A stretch of 21,555 nt of DNA from a virus, in the IMG/VR virus record IMGVR_UViG_3300042516_003171, positions 1 to 21,555 of that record; one strand, given 5' to 3'. Under the pieces are notes generated by a model. It saw nothing but the letters and a program-made list of their open reading frames with translations, was not told where the DNA came from and searched no databases. Every line of letters starts with the position of its first letter. The stretch's first letter is position 1. Below, piece after piece: positions 6,766-13,091 of this stretch. Position numbers and translations under genes: made by a program.

Positions 6766-7108
6766 ATTCCTCCCATTTGCCAACCGTCCTCAGAAATGCC
6801 TCTGCGCGTTGACGAGCGGTGGCTTGTAGAATGCGCGTCATCCCGTCCAGTTCCGACATTTGCTCAGCCTCAAGCACTCGCATCAGATTCACCGCAAACT
6901 CAAGCCATGCAGTTGATCCACCAAGTGCAACCATCTCTGCTTGGCGCATCGCGTTGAGGTCTTTGCAGAAACTTGGGACACCAAGTTCAGCCTCGTTTGG
7001 GTGTGATGTTCCACGAGGAAACCATACGCCACACCGAATATCTCCGCAGGCGCACTTCGCCCATCCAAGCTGCAAAGCGATTGCTTCGTTGATTTCTTCG
7101 TCTGTCAC
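6758..7108 (-). CDS. Phage ABA-sandwich-like protein (116 aa, GTG start)
   Basis: GTG 7106-7108 forms a GTGA overlap with the preceding coiled-coil gene. The pattern MTDEEINEAIALQLGWAKC, PSFCKDLNAMRQAEMVALG, then a helical C-terminal half resembles the small 'phage ABA sandwich' family (start ...EIN..IA...GW, then P.[YF]..DLNAM..AE). Its function is unknown. Cys at CACGDIRCGVWF could bind metal. It interrupts the coiled-coil array, so the array is an alternation of families rather than a pure tandem repeat. Confidence 0.68.
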   Translation of the reverse strand: MTDEEINEAIALQLGWAKCACGDIRCGVWFPRGTSHPNEAELGVPSFCKDLNAMRQAEMVALGGSTAWLEFAVNLMRVLEAEQMSELDGMTRILQATARQRAEAFLRTVGKWEESK

Positions 7109-7506
7109 GGCTTGGCCTCCTTGGCTTTGTGCCAGTTGACGGTTTCCAACAGATCGTAGGTCTGGGTATTGGCTAGCTCATCCCCCGCCTCCTCCAACCG
7201 CTTGATGCGCTCGTTTGCTTCGGAAAGCTTTTTACGAAGGTTAGCATCCTGTACTCCAGCTTCTTGCCGAATTTCACTAAGAAGAATTATCTTCTCCGCC
7301 TGTCGGTCAATGAGTTCATCAAGCCGCTTGTTCCATTCATCCCGTTGCTTGATGCGTTCCTTTAACCGCAGGTTTTCTTCATCCAACAATTGCTGCTGCC
7401 GGATGATTGCGTTTGCTGCGTTGAGTTCGCGTTCCAGCCTTCGGCATAGCATACCGAGATCGCCTACGTTGTGAGCGGTTGAGTCGGATATTGGTGTTTC
7501 GCTCAT
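7105..7506 (-). CDS. Coiled-coil paralogue B (133 aa)
   Basis: ATG 7504-7506 overlaps the upstream stop as ATGA, with GAGGAGG about 8 nt before it. Layout: SETPISDS N-terminal block, CRRLERELNAANAIIRQQQ, a long heptad-rich middle (LDEENLRLKERIKQRDEW through LSEIRQEAG), SEANERIKRLEEAGDEL, and tail HKAKEAKP. It is the longest array member, with a nearly continuous coiled coil of about 90 residues. The ERIKRLEEAGDE block recurs in the two genes before it. Confidence 0.75.
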   Translation of the reverse strand: MSETPISDSTAHNVGDLGMLCRRLERELNAANAIIRQQQLLDEENLRLKERIKQRDEWNKRLDELIDRQAEKIILLSEIRQEAGVQDANLRKKLSEANERIKRLEEAGDELANTQTYDLLETVNWHKAKEAKP

Positions 7507-7742
7507 CGGGGAACCTCCTCCACCATCTCGTAGGTGAGTCTGAAGATGTCGGGCTTGCACGGATAGTGCTCACCCTTCACTCCGGTGATGATGTAGTCGC
7601 CGGGTGAAACAATATGACCACCCTCAAGCGTTTGAATCCATCCGTTCAATGAGTCTGGTGAAATGGTTTCTACCATAGGATGATCGCCATGCCTCATCCA
7701 TTGAGTCGCTTCAATGACGACTGGTTTCTTGCGGTACTTCAC
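7503..7742 (-). CDS. Conserved phage protein with GVKGEHYPCKPDIF motif (79 aa, GTG start)
   Basis: GTG 7740-7742 makes a GTGA overlap. The sequence MKYRKKPVVIEATQW at the start and GDYIITGVKGEHYPCKPDIF near the end is a widespread small phage protein signature that I recognise from memory (YRKKPV.IEA.QW ... GD.II.GVKGE.YPCKPDIF). The function is unestablished. The fold should be a small beta-rich domain. It sits between coiled-coil paralogues and ends with a Shine-Dalgarno-containing stretch for the next gene. Confidence 0.75.
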   Translation of the reverse strand: MKYRKKPVVIEATQWMRHGDHPMVETISPDSLNGWIQTLEGGHIVSPGDYIITGVKGEHYPCKPDIFRLTYEMVEEVPR

Positions 7743-8092
7743 GGCTTGACCTCCTTGGCTTTGCGCCATTTCTCAATCTCCATGTGCCACCCCATAAAGG
7801 CGGCAGCAGCGCATAGTACATCCCCCGCCTCCTCCAACCGCCTGATGCGTCTTTCAAGTTCTCCATTTGAATTTAGCAATCGAGCTTCATCTGAACCAAG
7901 TTCGTTGAGTTCCTCCTCCAGCCGCTTGATGCGGTCAGCCAGATTGAGAGCGTGAATATTTAATTTCCTGAACATCTCATTGGCCGCGTTGAGTTCGCGT
8001 TCGAGTTTCAGGCCTTCAGTTAATAGATATGATTCAGTGCAATCTTCCTGTGCCTTACGAAGCGCAAGGTCCATCCTCGGGGTATGACTCAC
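7739..8092 (-). CDS. Coiled-coil paralogue C (117 aa, GTG start)
   Basis: GTG 8090-8092 makes a GTGA overlap with paralogue D. N-terminal SHTPRMDLALRKAQ corresponds to SDTPRxD in the relatives. Then come LKLERELNAANEMFRKLN, LADRIKRLEEELNELG and GELERRIRRLEEAGDVL, ending WRKAKEVKP. Two RIKRLEE-type heptad blocks suggest internal duplication. The last codons carry AAGGAGG, which serves as the ribosome site for the gene at 7503-7742. Confidence 0.75.
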   Translation of the reverse strand: MSHTPRMDLALRKAQEDCTESYLLTEGLKLERELNAANEMFRKLNIHALNLADRIKRLEEELNELGSDEARLLNSNGELERRIRRLEEAGDVLCAAAAFMGWHMEIEKWRKAKEVKP

Positions 8093-8424
8093 GGCTTGGC
8101 CTCCTTGGCTTTGCGCCATCTATTGCTGGAGTAATAATCACTGCAATATTTTTCCATCTCATCCCCCGCCTCCTCCAACCGCTTGATCCGCTCATTGGCA
8201 CTCTCAAGATCCTGATAGGCGTTCACCTTGTCGATGTTTTGGACGGTACAAAGCGCAGATTCCAAGTTCTTGATGCGCTCATTGGCCGCATAGAGTTCGC
8301 GTTCGATGTCACAGCCCACCTGCCATATTTTGGCAAAGCCAGCATCAGGATGGTCTAAGAGTGCAGATTGCATTCTGGGTGTATCGCTGATCATTTTCGT
8401 GGCGTCAGGAATATGATCGCTCAT
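8089..8424 (-). CDS. Coiled-coil paralogue D (111 aa)
   Basis: The ATG 8422-8424 overlaps the stop of a 52-residue gene as ATGA, with AAGGAGG about 4 nt before the start. It shares MSDHIPDATKMISDTPR exactly with paralogue A. It continues CDIERELYAANERIKNLESAL, then SANERIKRLEEAGDEM and WRKAKEAKP. Sharing its start with A and its end with B and C indicates that array members have exchanged segments. Confidence 0.75.
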   Translation of the reverse strand: MSDHIPDATKMISDTPRMQSALLDHPDAGFAKIWQVGCDIERELYAANERIKNLESALCTVQNIDKVNAYQDLESANERIKRLEEAGDEMEKYCSDYYSSNRWRKAKEAKP

Positions 8425-8428
8425 TTCG
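8378..8428. repeat. 51-bp exact direct repeat, copy 2
   Basis: Second copy of the repeat described at 6715-6765. Identity ends just past the start codon, 5' of which the two genes have different Shine-Dalgarno contexts (GGGAGG versus AAGGAGG). Confidence 0.9.
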
Positions 8429-8579
8429 CCTCCTTCTTATTCTTCCTGTTCCTCGTCCAGTAACTGAACGCATAGTTCTTCACCTTCTTAGCCGCCTTAT
8501 GGATTTCTCCAGCCTCTTTCTTGCTGATGCTGTACACGCCGGTGCCATCATTTATGATGTTCCTGATCTTGTCGCTCAC
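8421..8579 (-). CDS. Small basic protein (52 aa, GTG start)
   Basis: A short gene filling the gap between ThyX and the coiled-coil array. GTG 8577-8579 overlaps the ThyX stop as GTGA, and its TGA 8421-8423 overlaps the next ATG as ATGA. The product begins MSDKIRNIINDGTGVYS and is Lys-rich (SKKEAGEIHKAAKKVKNYAF), ending NRKNKKEAK. The tail again encodes the AAGGAGG for the next gene and mimics the KEAKP ends. Perfect coupling at both ends makes it very likely real. Nucleic-acid binding is possible from the charge only. Confidence 0.75.
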   Translation of the reverse strand: MSDKIRNIINDGTGVYSISKKEAGEIHKAAKKVKNYAFSYWTRNRKNKKEAK

Positions 8580-9226
8580 TTGATGCCCTCCTCAATTGCT
8601 GCGTGGATGTGTGGGAATTCAATCGCGAAGATCGTGTCGCGGATAGCTTCTGCGATCTGACGATGCTCTTTCTGCGTACCCTTCGCGCACCGCTGCTCCA
8701 GATAATGAATCCATGAGCGGATGTTGCCAGTCATGTAGAGTGTAGTCTGCGTACAGAGCGGCAAGACCATGCGCGCCGTCTCGCGGCTCACGCCTTCCCT
8801 AAGCAGTGTTCGATAGGTTGTGAACGCAAGCTCAACAGACTTAGCAACCACATCCATGGCCCACTCCTGCGGATACATGTCGCCGCTTCCTTGACGATTC
8901 GCTCTGTCCTGAGTGCGAAGCTCAACAGGTTCAGCCTCGTCGCACGGCGCATAGCGTTGGCTGAATTCTTGGAAGCAAAAGCTCCGGTGACGAATTATCT
9001 GAGCGGATATGGCGCGGCTTGTCTGAATCTCGACCGTCATACTGGCCTGCTCAAAGATGCTCCAATGGCCGTTCTTGATACAGTAGGCCAATAACTTTGG
9101 AGCGGTCAGCAGACTCATCTGATTGCTCGGATTACTGACTCGCGCTGCGTAGGTGATGAAATCGGATGCGGTCAAAGCGCCGTCACCGACAATTGGTTTT
9201 GTGATTGCTGCTAGTTTTACTCTCAT
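8576..9226 (-). CDS. thyX: Flavin-dependent thymidylate synthase ThyX (216 aa)
   Basis: Makes dTMP from dUMP using methylene-tetrahydrofolate, FAD and NADPH, feeding phage DNA synthesis. The ThyX signature RHRx7S is present (RHRSFCFQEFS, residues 79-89), followed by QRY (90-92). The upstream GHWSIFEQ (53-60) matches the conserved GHxSxxEH region, and GNIRSWIHYLEQRC plus the later KEHRQIAEAI match the C-terminal nucleotide-binding part. The length is usual for the family. The start ATG 9224-9226 has an A/T-rich leader (AAATTTGTATCT) and follows a 65-nt spacer, so a promoter could lie there. It starts the coupled run into the coiled-coil array. Confidence 0.95.
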   Translation of the reverse strand: MRVKLAAITKPIVGDGALTASDFITYAARVSNPSNQMSLLTAPKLLAYCIKNGHWSIFEQASMTVEIQTSRAISAQIIRHRSFCFQEFSQRYAPCDEAEPVELRTQDRANRQGSGDMYPQEWAMDVVAKSVELAFTTYRTLLREGVSRETARMVLPLCTQTTLYMTGNIRSWIHYLEQRCAKGTQKEHRQIAEAIRDTIFAIEFPHIHAAIEEGIK

Positions 9227-9291
9227 AGATACAAATTTTAGGTCTTAGTTTCGAGCGTTATCTCGGAATACGCTCCCCTCCGTGATGCGTT

Positions 9292-9729
9292 TTAGAACGG
9301 CTTCGGATCAAGATCGTCGCCATCGACCTCGGCAATCGGAACCTCGCGCATGTTCTTGATGCGGAGCGTCTTCTTCGTCTCGCCGTTGACCATATACTCC
9401 TCAAAGCGAGCGGTGATGAGCAACTCCAAGCCGGTCATTGACTTCAAGAACGCCGCGTAGCTGCCCTTGACGCCAAGGAAGTCGTACTCGGTTCCATCAG
9501 GCACATTGTGCTTCGTTGCTGCGACAAGCTGATTGACGCGAAACCAGACATTCTCCTGATTGATGAAGCGGTCAGTGATGGATGCGCCATCTTCAGTCTT
9601 GAACGTCACCTTGCAGACCTCGCGGCCCTTCGCATCGAGCGTTTCCTCGACCTTGGCTACGGTGACGGTGTAGTCGCCTTCGGCATCGATGTATCGGCCT
9701 CCAGCATCTCGGCGGTTTACTTGGAACAT
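9292..9729 (-). CDS. DUF669-like phage protein (145 aa)
   Basis: Beta-rich protein: GRYIDAEGDYTVTVAKVEET, REVCKVTFKTEDGASITDRF, then a helical middle (WFRVNQLVAATKH) and ELLITARFEEYMVNGETKKTLRIKNM, with an acidic tail DGDDLDPKPF. The pattern of a G.Y...v.......k.....v.f....G....d.f....... core is like DUF669 proteins, which lie next to phage recombination genes and may bind single-stranded DNA. It lies just after the RecE-like gene. The acidic C terminus recalls SSB-type tails. The family call is from memory and is moderate. Confidence 0.6.
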   Translation of the reverse strand: MFQVNRRDAGGRYIDAEGDYTVTVAKVEETLDAKGREVCKVTFKTEDGASITDRFINQENVWFRVNQLVAATKHNVPDGTEYDFLGVKGSYAAFLKSMTGLELLITARFEEYMVNGETKKTLRIKNMREVPIAEVDGDDLDPKPF

Positions 9730-9743
9730 AATTTATTCGGTGG

Positions 9744-10538
9744 TTAGTTTTCGGATTTATTCAAGACCCACTTAGGGCATGAAAGGGTTTGTGTAGCGGT
9801 TGGATAGGCTGGCCAACTGTCCAGTGCGCGGCATTCGTGCAGCGTCGAGATTGCTTTGCGTCGCAGATTCGTACCAGCCTGAAGCCATTCGGCATCCAGT
9901 CGATAGATGGCGACAGCGTACGGAGCCTTACGCTCGACCGCTACGAAGATGAACGACTCCGCGCCGGTCATCTCCAGATAGTGCGCGGCCTGAATGTGAT
10001 AGCCGAACGATGCGATGGTTCGAAGGAAGGCTTCGGGCGATGCGTCGTCGGTCGTCTTGATGTCAACGAGCGTATGGCCTTCGATCCACAGATCGGGACG
10101 CGCCTTGAGAGCGATGCCGGTTTCCTCGTCCTGAGCGAAGACACTCGCCTCGATCCTGTGCGGCAGATGAATGATGTCCCAGAACGGATGGCGACGGACA
10201 CTGTTGGCCACTCCTTGCACATCGATGTCTTCAGCGTGAGTCAGGTGGATGCGGCTCTTATGCTGCTCCTTCCACTGCTTTCCTTCCTTGGTCCGACCAT
10301 CGATATCCGGTGGGACAACGGCGACGACTTGCGAGTAGAGTTGCGGCTCCAGCACAGCAGTGTGAATCGCCGTACCCATCTGCATGGCCTTGGACGGCTC
10401 CTGATGCTCCTCCAGCGCGGCTTTGTAGTGAGCCGGGGACTTGAGGATCTTGGACATCATGCTCTTTGAGAGAGCGTCAACGGCGTGATACTGAGCCGCT
10501 GGCATGTCGAGATTGACGTGTTGGTTGAGGATGCTCAT
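9744..10538 (-). CDS. RecE-like PD-(D/E)XK exonuclease (264 aa)
   Basis: Likely resects double-stranded DNA ends to give single-stranded tails for the RecT-like partner. Motifs: LSKSMMSKILKSPAHYKAAL (N-terminal helices), GTAIHTAVLEP (55-65, with His59), Glu130 in RIEASVF, Asp149 in KARPDLWIEG, DIKTT (159-163) giving the D-x-K core, and YHIQAAHYL (180-188) with the conserved Gln. This is the PDDEXK arrangement of exodeoxyribonuclease VIII-type phage nucleases. The start ATG 10536-10538 overlaps the stop of the RecT-like gene as ATGA, so the two are co-translated, as expected for a two-component recombinase. Confidence 0.88.
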   Translation of the reverse strand: MSILNQHVNLDMPAAQYHAVDALSKSMMSKILKSPAHYKAALEEHQEPSKAMQMGTAIHTAVLEPQLYSQVVAVVPPDIDGRTKEGKQWKEQHKSRIHLTHAEDIDVQGVANSVRRHPFWDIIHLPHRIEASVFAQDEETGIALKARPDLWIEGHTLVDIKTTDDASPEAFLRTIASFGYHIQAAHYLEMTGAESFIFVAVERKAPYAVAIYRLDAEWLQAGTNLRRKAISTLHECRALDSWPAYPTATQTLSCPKWVLNKSEN

Positions 10539-11344
10539 TCGGTGGGCGGGTTAGCGAACGCGGTTGCTTTGGTAATGAAACCACTCGCATCAGCGAGGAT
10601 CATGTTGGCCACCTTCGTGGATACATCGCGGAAGTTTTGGCCTTCCTTGATCAGGTTCTTGCTGATGAGGAACGCGTTGGCGATATCAGAATGTGGCTCA
10701 AGAATCTGCTCCAGCTTTTCAACGAGCGAGAAGGCTGGTTCCGGTGTCACGTTGACTGACTGGCGCACTGTAGCGGTGATGGTGGGTGTTGGTGAAGGGG
10801 AGGAGAAGTCGGCTACTTCTTCAGGCGAATATCTCCCTTGAGTGATTCGCGGATCGAGCATTCGCGTCGCTTTGCTGATGACACGCGCTCGCAGCATCTC
10901 AGCGGGAAACTTTGCCCATCCACTGCCAGCCTTCGCGGGGAGCAATCCGGCCAGCTTTGCGTCGTCTGATGTGAAAGCCACGCGGACCTTCTTCACGCCC
11001 TTGCTGAAGTCGGCGATGGCGGCGACTGCGTCGAACTGAATCCAATCGATGTCCCAGCCAGCGTCCATCAAACCAGCGAGCATAGACTCGCTCTTCATGG
11101 TGATGTTACCGCCAATGAGATGGTTGGACTTCTTCCAGCTCAGCGGAGTCATCCGGCTGGCGATGCACTCAAGAGCGAGGACATAGCCTTGCTCGGGTTT
11201 CGTTGCACCAAACATGCCAGAGTGTGCGATCCAATCGCCAAGCTGCTTGACCGAATCAAGCGTTGTACAAGCTTGGGAATAGAACTCTCCGTCAGGACTG
11301 ACTGGCGGTTGCGGTTGCGTTGTCGTTAATTGATTGCTGCTCAT
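10535..11344 (-). CDS. RecT-like single-strand annealing protein (269 aa)
   Basis: Predicted to anneal complementary DNA strands with the adjacent RecE-like nuclease. Visible features: a helical N-terminal part (VKQLGDWIAHSGMFG), GYVLALECIASRMTPLSW, then KSESMLAGLMDAGWDIDW, and the diagnostic-looking FPAEMLRARVISKATRMLDP with TQGRYSPEEV. These resemble RecT-family and related phage annealers (mLrARaisratR...P.v..G.YtpEE). The C-terminal 90 residues are a Pro/Thr linker and a helical domain. The family assignment rests on this motif, gene order and coupling. The ATG 11342-11344 overlaps the HTH gene by 53 nt. Confidence 0.68.
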   Translation of the reverse strand: MSSNQLTTTQPQPPVSPDGEFYSQACTTLDSVKQLGDWIAHSGMFGATKPEQGYVLALECIASRMTPLSWKKSNHLIGGNITMKSESMLAGLMDAGWDIDWIQFDAVAAIADFSKGVKKVRVAFTSDDAKLAGLLPAKAGSGWAKFPAEMLRARVISKATRMLDPRITQGRYSPEEVADFSSPSPTPTITATVRQSVNVTPEPAFSLVEKLEQILEPHSDIANAFLISKNLIKEGQNFRDVSTKVANMILADASGFITKATAFANPPTE

Positions 11345-11561
11345 TTGTATTCTCTTGTTGTTTCTTTGTTTTTCTTGCGTATGGGTTCACGGCTCCGGTT
11401 GTCGCTCGACTCGTCAGAATCGCGGCGATGTCGGACTCGGTGAACAAGATTCTTCGGCCAATTCTTCTATGCTGGACGCCATCATGGCGCACGATCCGCC
11501 GTAGCGTTTCGCAGCAGATTTGGAGCATGGCTGCTGTTTGTTTGGCGGTGAAGACTTTCAT
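11292..11561 (-). CDS. Excisionase/MerR-type helix-turn-helix protein (89 aa)
   Basis: Residues 1-52 match the small winged HTH of excisionase-like proteins: KVFTAKQTAAMLQICCETLRRIV (helix-turn-helix), then RRIGRRILFTESDIAAIL (wing). The remaining 35 residues are a Gln/Asn/Thr-rich tail that overlaps the RecT-like gene by 53 nt and is probably disordered. It could be a regulator of the recombination operon, or a recombination directionality factor if an integrase exists outside the window. No integrase is visible here. The start is set by an ATGA overlap with the upstream small gene. Confidence 0.75.
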   Translation of the reverse strand: MKVFTAKQTAAMLQICCETLRRIVRHDGVQHRRIGRRILFTESDIAAILTSRATTGAVNPYARKTKKQQENTNEQQSINDNATATASQS

Positions 11562-11755
11562 CTCGTAGAAATCGACAGCGTTCGGGTGTTAACTTGGGAA
11601 ACCAATGCGTAAACCCGTAAGATCCTCTCGATCTTCTCTATGCCCGAACGCTGAAAAGGGGTTGCAATCAGGTGTTCAGTCACGGGCGAAAATCCACTAA
11701 CGCCCTGTCGCGATTTCCCTTCGCGCTCTAAGTCTGATTGCAGAAAATTGGTCAT
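11558..11755 (-). CDS. Small hypothetical protein (65 aa)
   Basis: Its stop overlaps the HTH start as ATGA, the main support for this frame. The sequence includes SDLEREGKSRQGVSGFSPV and IEKIERILRVYALVSQVNTRTL. No family recognised. It is separated from the upstream gene by 27 nt. The alternative is a leader region of the HTH/RecT transcript containing a chance frame. Confidence 0.45.
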   Translation of the reverse strand: MTNFLQSDLEREGKSRQGVSGFSPVTEHLIATPFQRSGIEKIERILRVYALVSQVNTRTLSISTR

Positions 11756-11782
11756 TGTTGCGGACGTAGCCTCGCAGTTGTC

Positions 11783-12205
11783 TCAAGTCGTTGCAAGAGG
11801 ATATTGAAAAACTTTTCGACCGAGGCGTTCTTCGATCCTCTGAAGGTAGGCCACCTGCTCCGGCGTTCCGTTCTGGCCGCTGCCGTTGAGGAACGTGATA
11901 CGTTGATCCATCAGGTGGTCCTTGCGCCGCTGCCATTCCTTGTCTGACTCGCCATCGTGGCGATAGATCGTGTACGGGCCATGATGGAGTTCCAGAGTGT
12001 ACTGCTCAGCGTTCGGATTGATGGGCGTTTTCTCTGGCTTCGGGCCAAAGCCTTCCCATGCGCTGTCGTCGCTTTCCGATTGGAACGAATCCTCGATGTC
12101 GCTGATCTTCTTGGTGGTGGATTTCATCATCGCCTCAATCGATCCGAGGCGTTTGTTCATCTTTTCGATGCTGGCGAATAGGATTTCTATCTTCTGGTCG
12201 GTCAT
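11783..12205 (-). CDS. Hypothetical protein with N-terminal coiled coil (140 aa)
   Basis: Residues about 3-40 are heptad-like (KIEILFASIEKMNKRLGSIE...KKISDIEDSF). Then comes an acidic/Pro linker (SDDSAWEGFGPKPEKTP) and a C-terminal part with a repeated HHGPYTIYRHDGESDKEWQR-type charged pattern. It may form oligomers. The ATG 12203-12205 follows GGGGTTAG... read as CCGAAAAATT on the coding strand, an A-rich leader 12 nt downstream of the previous stop. Function unknown; it precedes the recombination genes in the same direction. Confidence 0.68.
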   Translation of the reverse strand: MTDQKIEILFASIEKMNKRLGSIEAMMKSTTKKISDIEDSFQSESDDSAWEGFGPKPEKTPINPNAEQYTLELHHGPYTIYRHDGESDKEWQRRKDHLMDQRITFLNGSGQNGTPEQVAYLQRIEERLGRKVFQYPLATT

Positions 12206-12217
12206 AATTTTTCGGGG

Positions 12218-12691
12218 TTAGTTGCCGGTTGAACTGTCGGTTTCGGAAAGGCTGCGGTACTTGGCGAGAAGGTCGTCGATGGATGAGTCGGCCACAGGTT
12301 CCAGCCCCGGTTCGGTAGGCTTCTCGTCATCGGCCTTCTGCTTTCTTTTACGCTGCTTTCCCTTGCGAAGCGCGTTGATAGCTTTCCAAATCTGGGCGAT
12401 TTCGCGACGGAGGTCCGAGAACTTGCGCGACTCAAGATCCTTCTGAGCCTCCTCATCGGACGGCTTCCAATCGCATCCATGCCAAACCCGATGGGTTCGA
12501 TCAAAAACCAAGACCTGACTCTTGACGTTCCGCATCGAGCCAAACGCTCGATTAGCCTCGACCAACCCACCGCCAATCGTCTCGACAATGTAGGCCAACA
12601 ACTCGGACTTCTCCGAATTCAGATTGTGCCTCTTCGGCGGCATTTCTCGGAACGTGGACCGAAGCGTGGAGCCATTTGATAAGTAACTCAT
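12218..12691 (-). CDS. Hypothetical protein, basic central region (157 aa)
   Basis: First gene after the 400-bp gap, so possibly first in its transcript. Visible parts: EKSELLAYIVETIGGGLVEA (helix), RNVKSQVLVFDRTHRVWHG, a Lys/Arg-rich segment (ALRKGKQRKRKQKADDEK), and an acidic helical end (SSIDDLLAKYRSLSETD). The basic patch suggests nucleic-acid contact. A poor sigma70-like arrangement lies immediately upstream on this strand (TTGACT at 12724-12729, TATCTG at 12701-12706, 17-nt spacer), which would leave almost no leader. No family recognised. Confidence 0.62.
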   Translation of the reverse strand: MSYLSNGSTLRSTFREMPPKRHNLNSEKSELLAYIVETIGGGLVEANRAFGSMRNVKSQVLVFDRTHRVWHGCDWKPSDEEAQKDLESRKFSDLRREIAQIWKAINALRKGKQRKRKQKADDEKPTEPGLEPVADSSIDDLLAKYRSLSETDSSTGN

Positions 12692-13091
12692 GGTGGAAAA
12701 CAGATAAGTCTCTTTTGTCGTCTAGTCAACGTAAATCTACCAATGGCTCCTTCTAAGTTACCCTTGGTACACCTAGCTCATCTAAAGATAAGCCTCCCCT
12801 TTCTAAAAAAGGGGAGAGGCTTATTCCGAAAACGGAATGCTTGCGCTCCGCCTTTGGGGGCGGTGCCGCTTCCGTTTCGGAAAAGGATATGTGAAGTGTT
12901 CTTGTCGCTTTGTCGGTCATGTAGGGCAGCGGGAATGCCCCGCAATCGATCAGAAATGCCCCGTAGAGCGTTCGTAAGCTGTTTGGCGGCTCTACGGACG
13001 GTTTCGCGTGTGTCCGCGCTAGAATCGAATCGATGAAATGACATGGTGCGAATGAGGTTTATTGGCCTACTTTTTATCCGGCGAAAAGTTA
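12692..13091 (-). other. 400-bp region without a firm gene, with a cluster of hairpins; weak 88-aa ORF (12778-13044)
   Basis: This breaks the otherwise tight leftward operon. A frame at 12778-13044 on the minus strand begins MSFHRFDSSADTRETVRRAA, plausible for about 50 residues, but ends in a Phe/Arg/Lys/Pro-rich tail produced by the palindromes, so coding is doubtful. Stem-loops: 12788-12824, 12823-12838 (ATTCCG/CGGAAT, loop AAAA), about 12849-12864 (CCGCC/GGCGG) and 12870-12882 (TTCCG/CGGAA, loop TTT). A 9-bp word AATGCCCCG occurs twice near 12931-12967. Candidate roles are a replication origin, a promoter/operator region or an RNA-level control element. Confidence 0.5.
12788..12824. repeat. 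Long imperfect hairpin
   Basis: ATAAGCCTC (12788-12796) pairs with GAGGCTTAT (12816-12824), and CCCTTT (12797-12802) pairs with AAAGGG (12808-12813). This gives a 15-bp stem with a 2-nt bulge (GA) and a 5-nt loop. Neither strand has a clear T-tract after the stem, so it is not a standard intrinsic terminator. Confidence 0.75.

Noticed and set aside
7169-7474. Ser/Arg-rich plus-strand frame in the coiled-coil array
   Set aside because: Antisense of heptad-repeat codons gives Ser/Leu/Arg-rich frames in several array genes; all are shadows.
6453-8424. CRISPR-like repeat array
   Set aside because: The repeats are coding blocks of unequal length and spacing, not short identical repeats with regular spacers.
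9789-10469. 226-aa open frame on the plus strand
   Set aside because: Antisense to the RecE-like gene, whose catalytic motifs are intact; its composition is typical of a shadow frame.
12743-13036. 97-aa plus-strand frame over the hairpin region
   Set aside because: Residues are dominated by palindrome-derived Phe/Arg/Lys/Pro and Cys/Arg runs; no leader and no neighbouring plus-strand genes.
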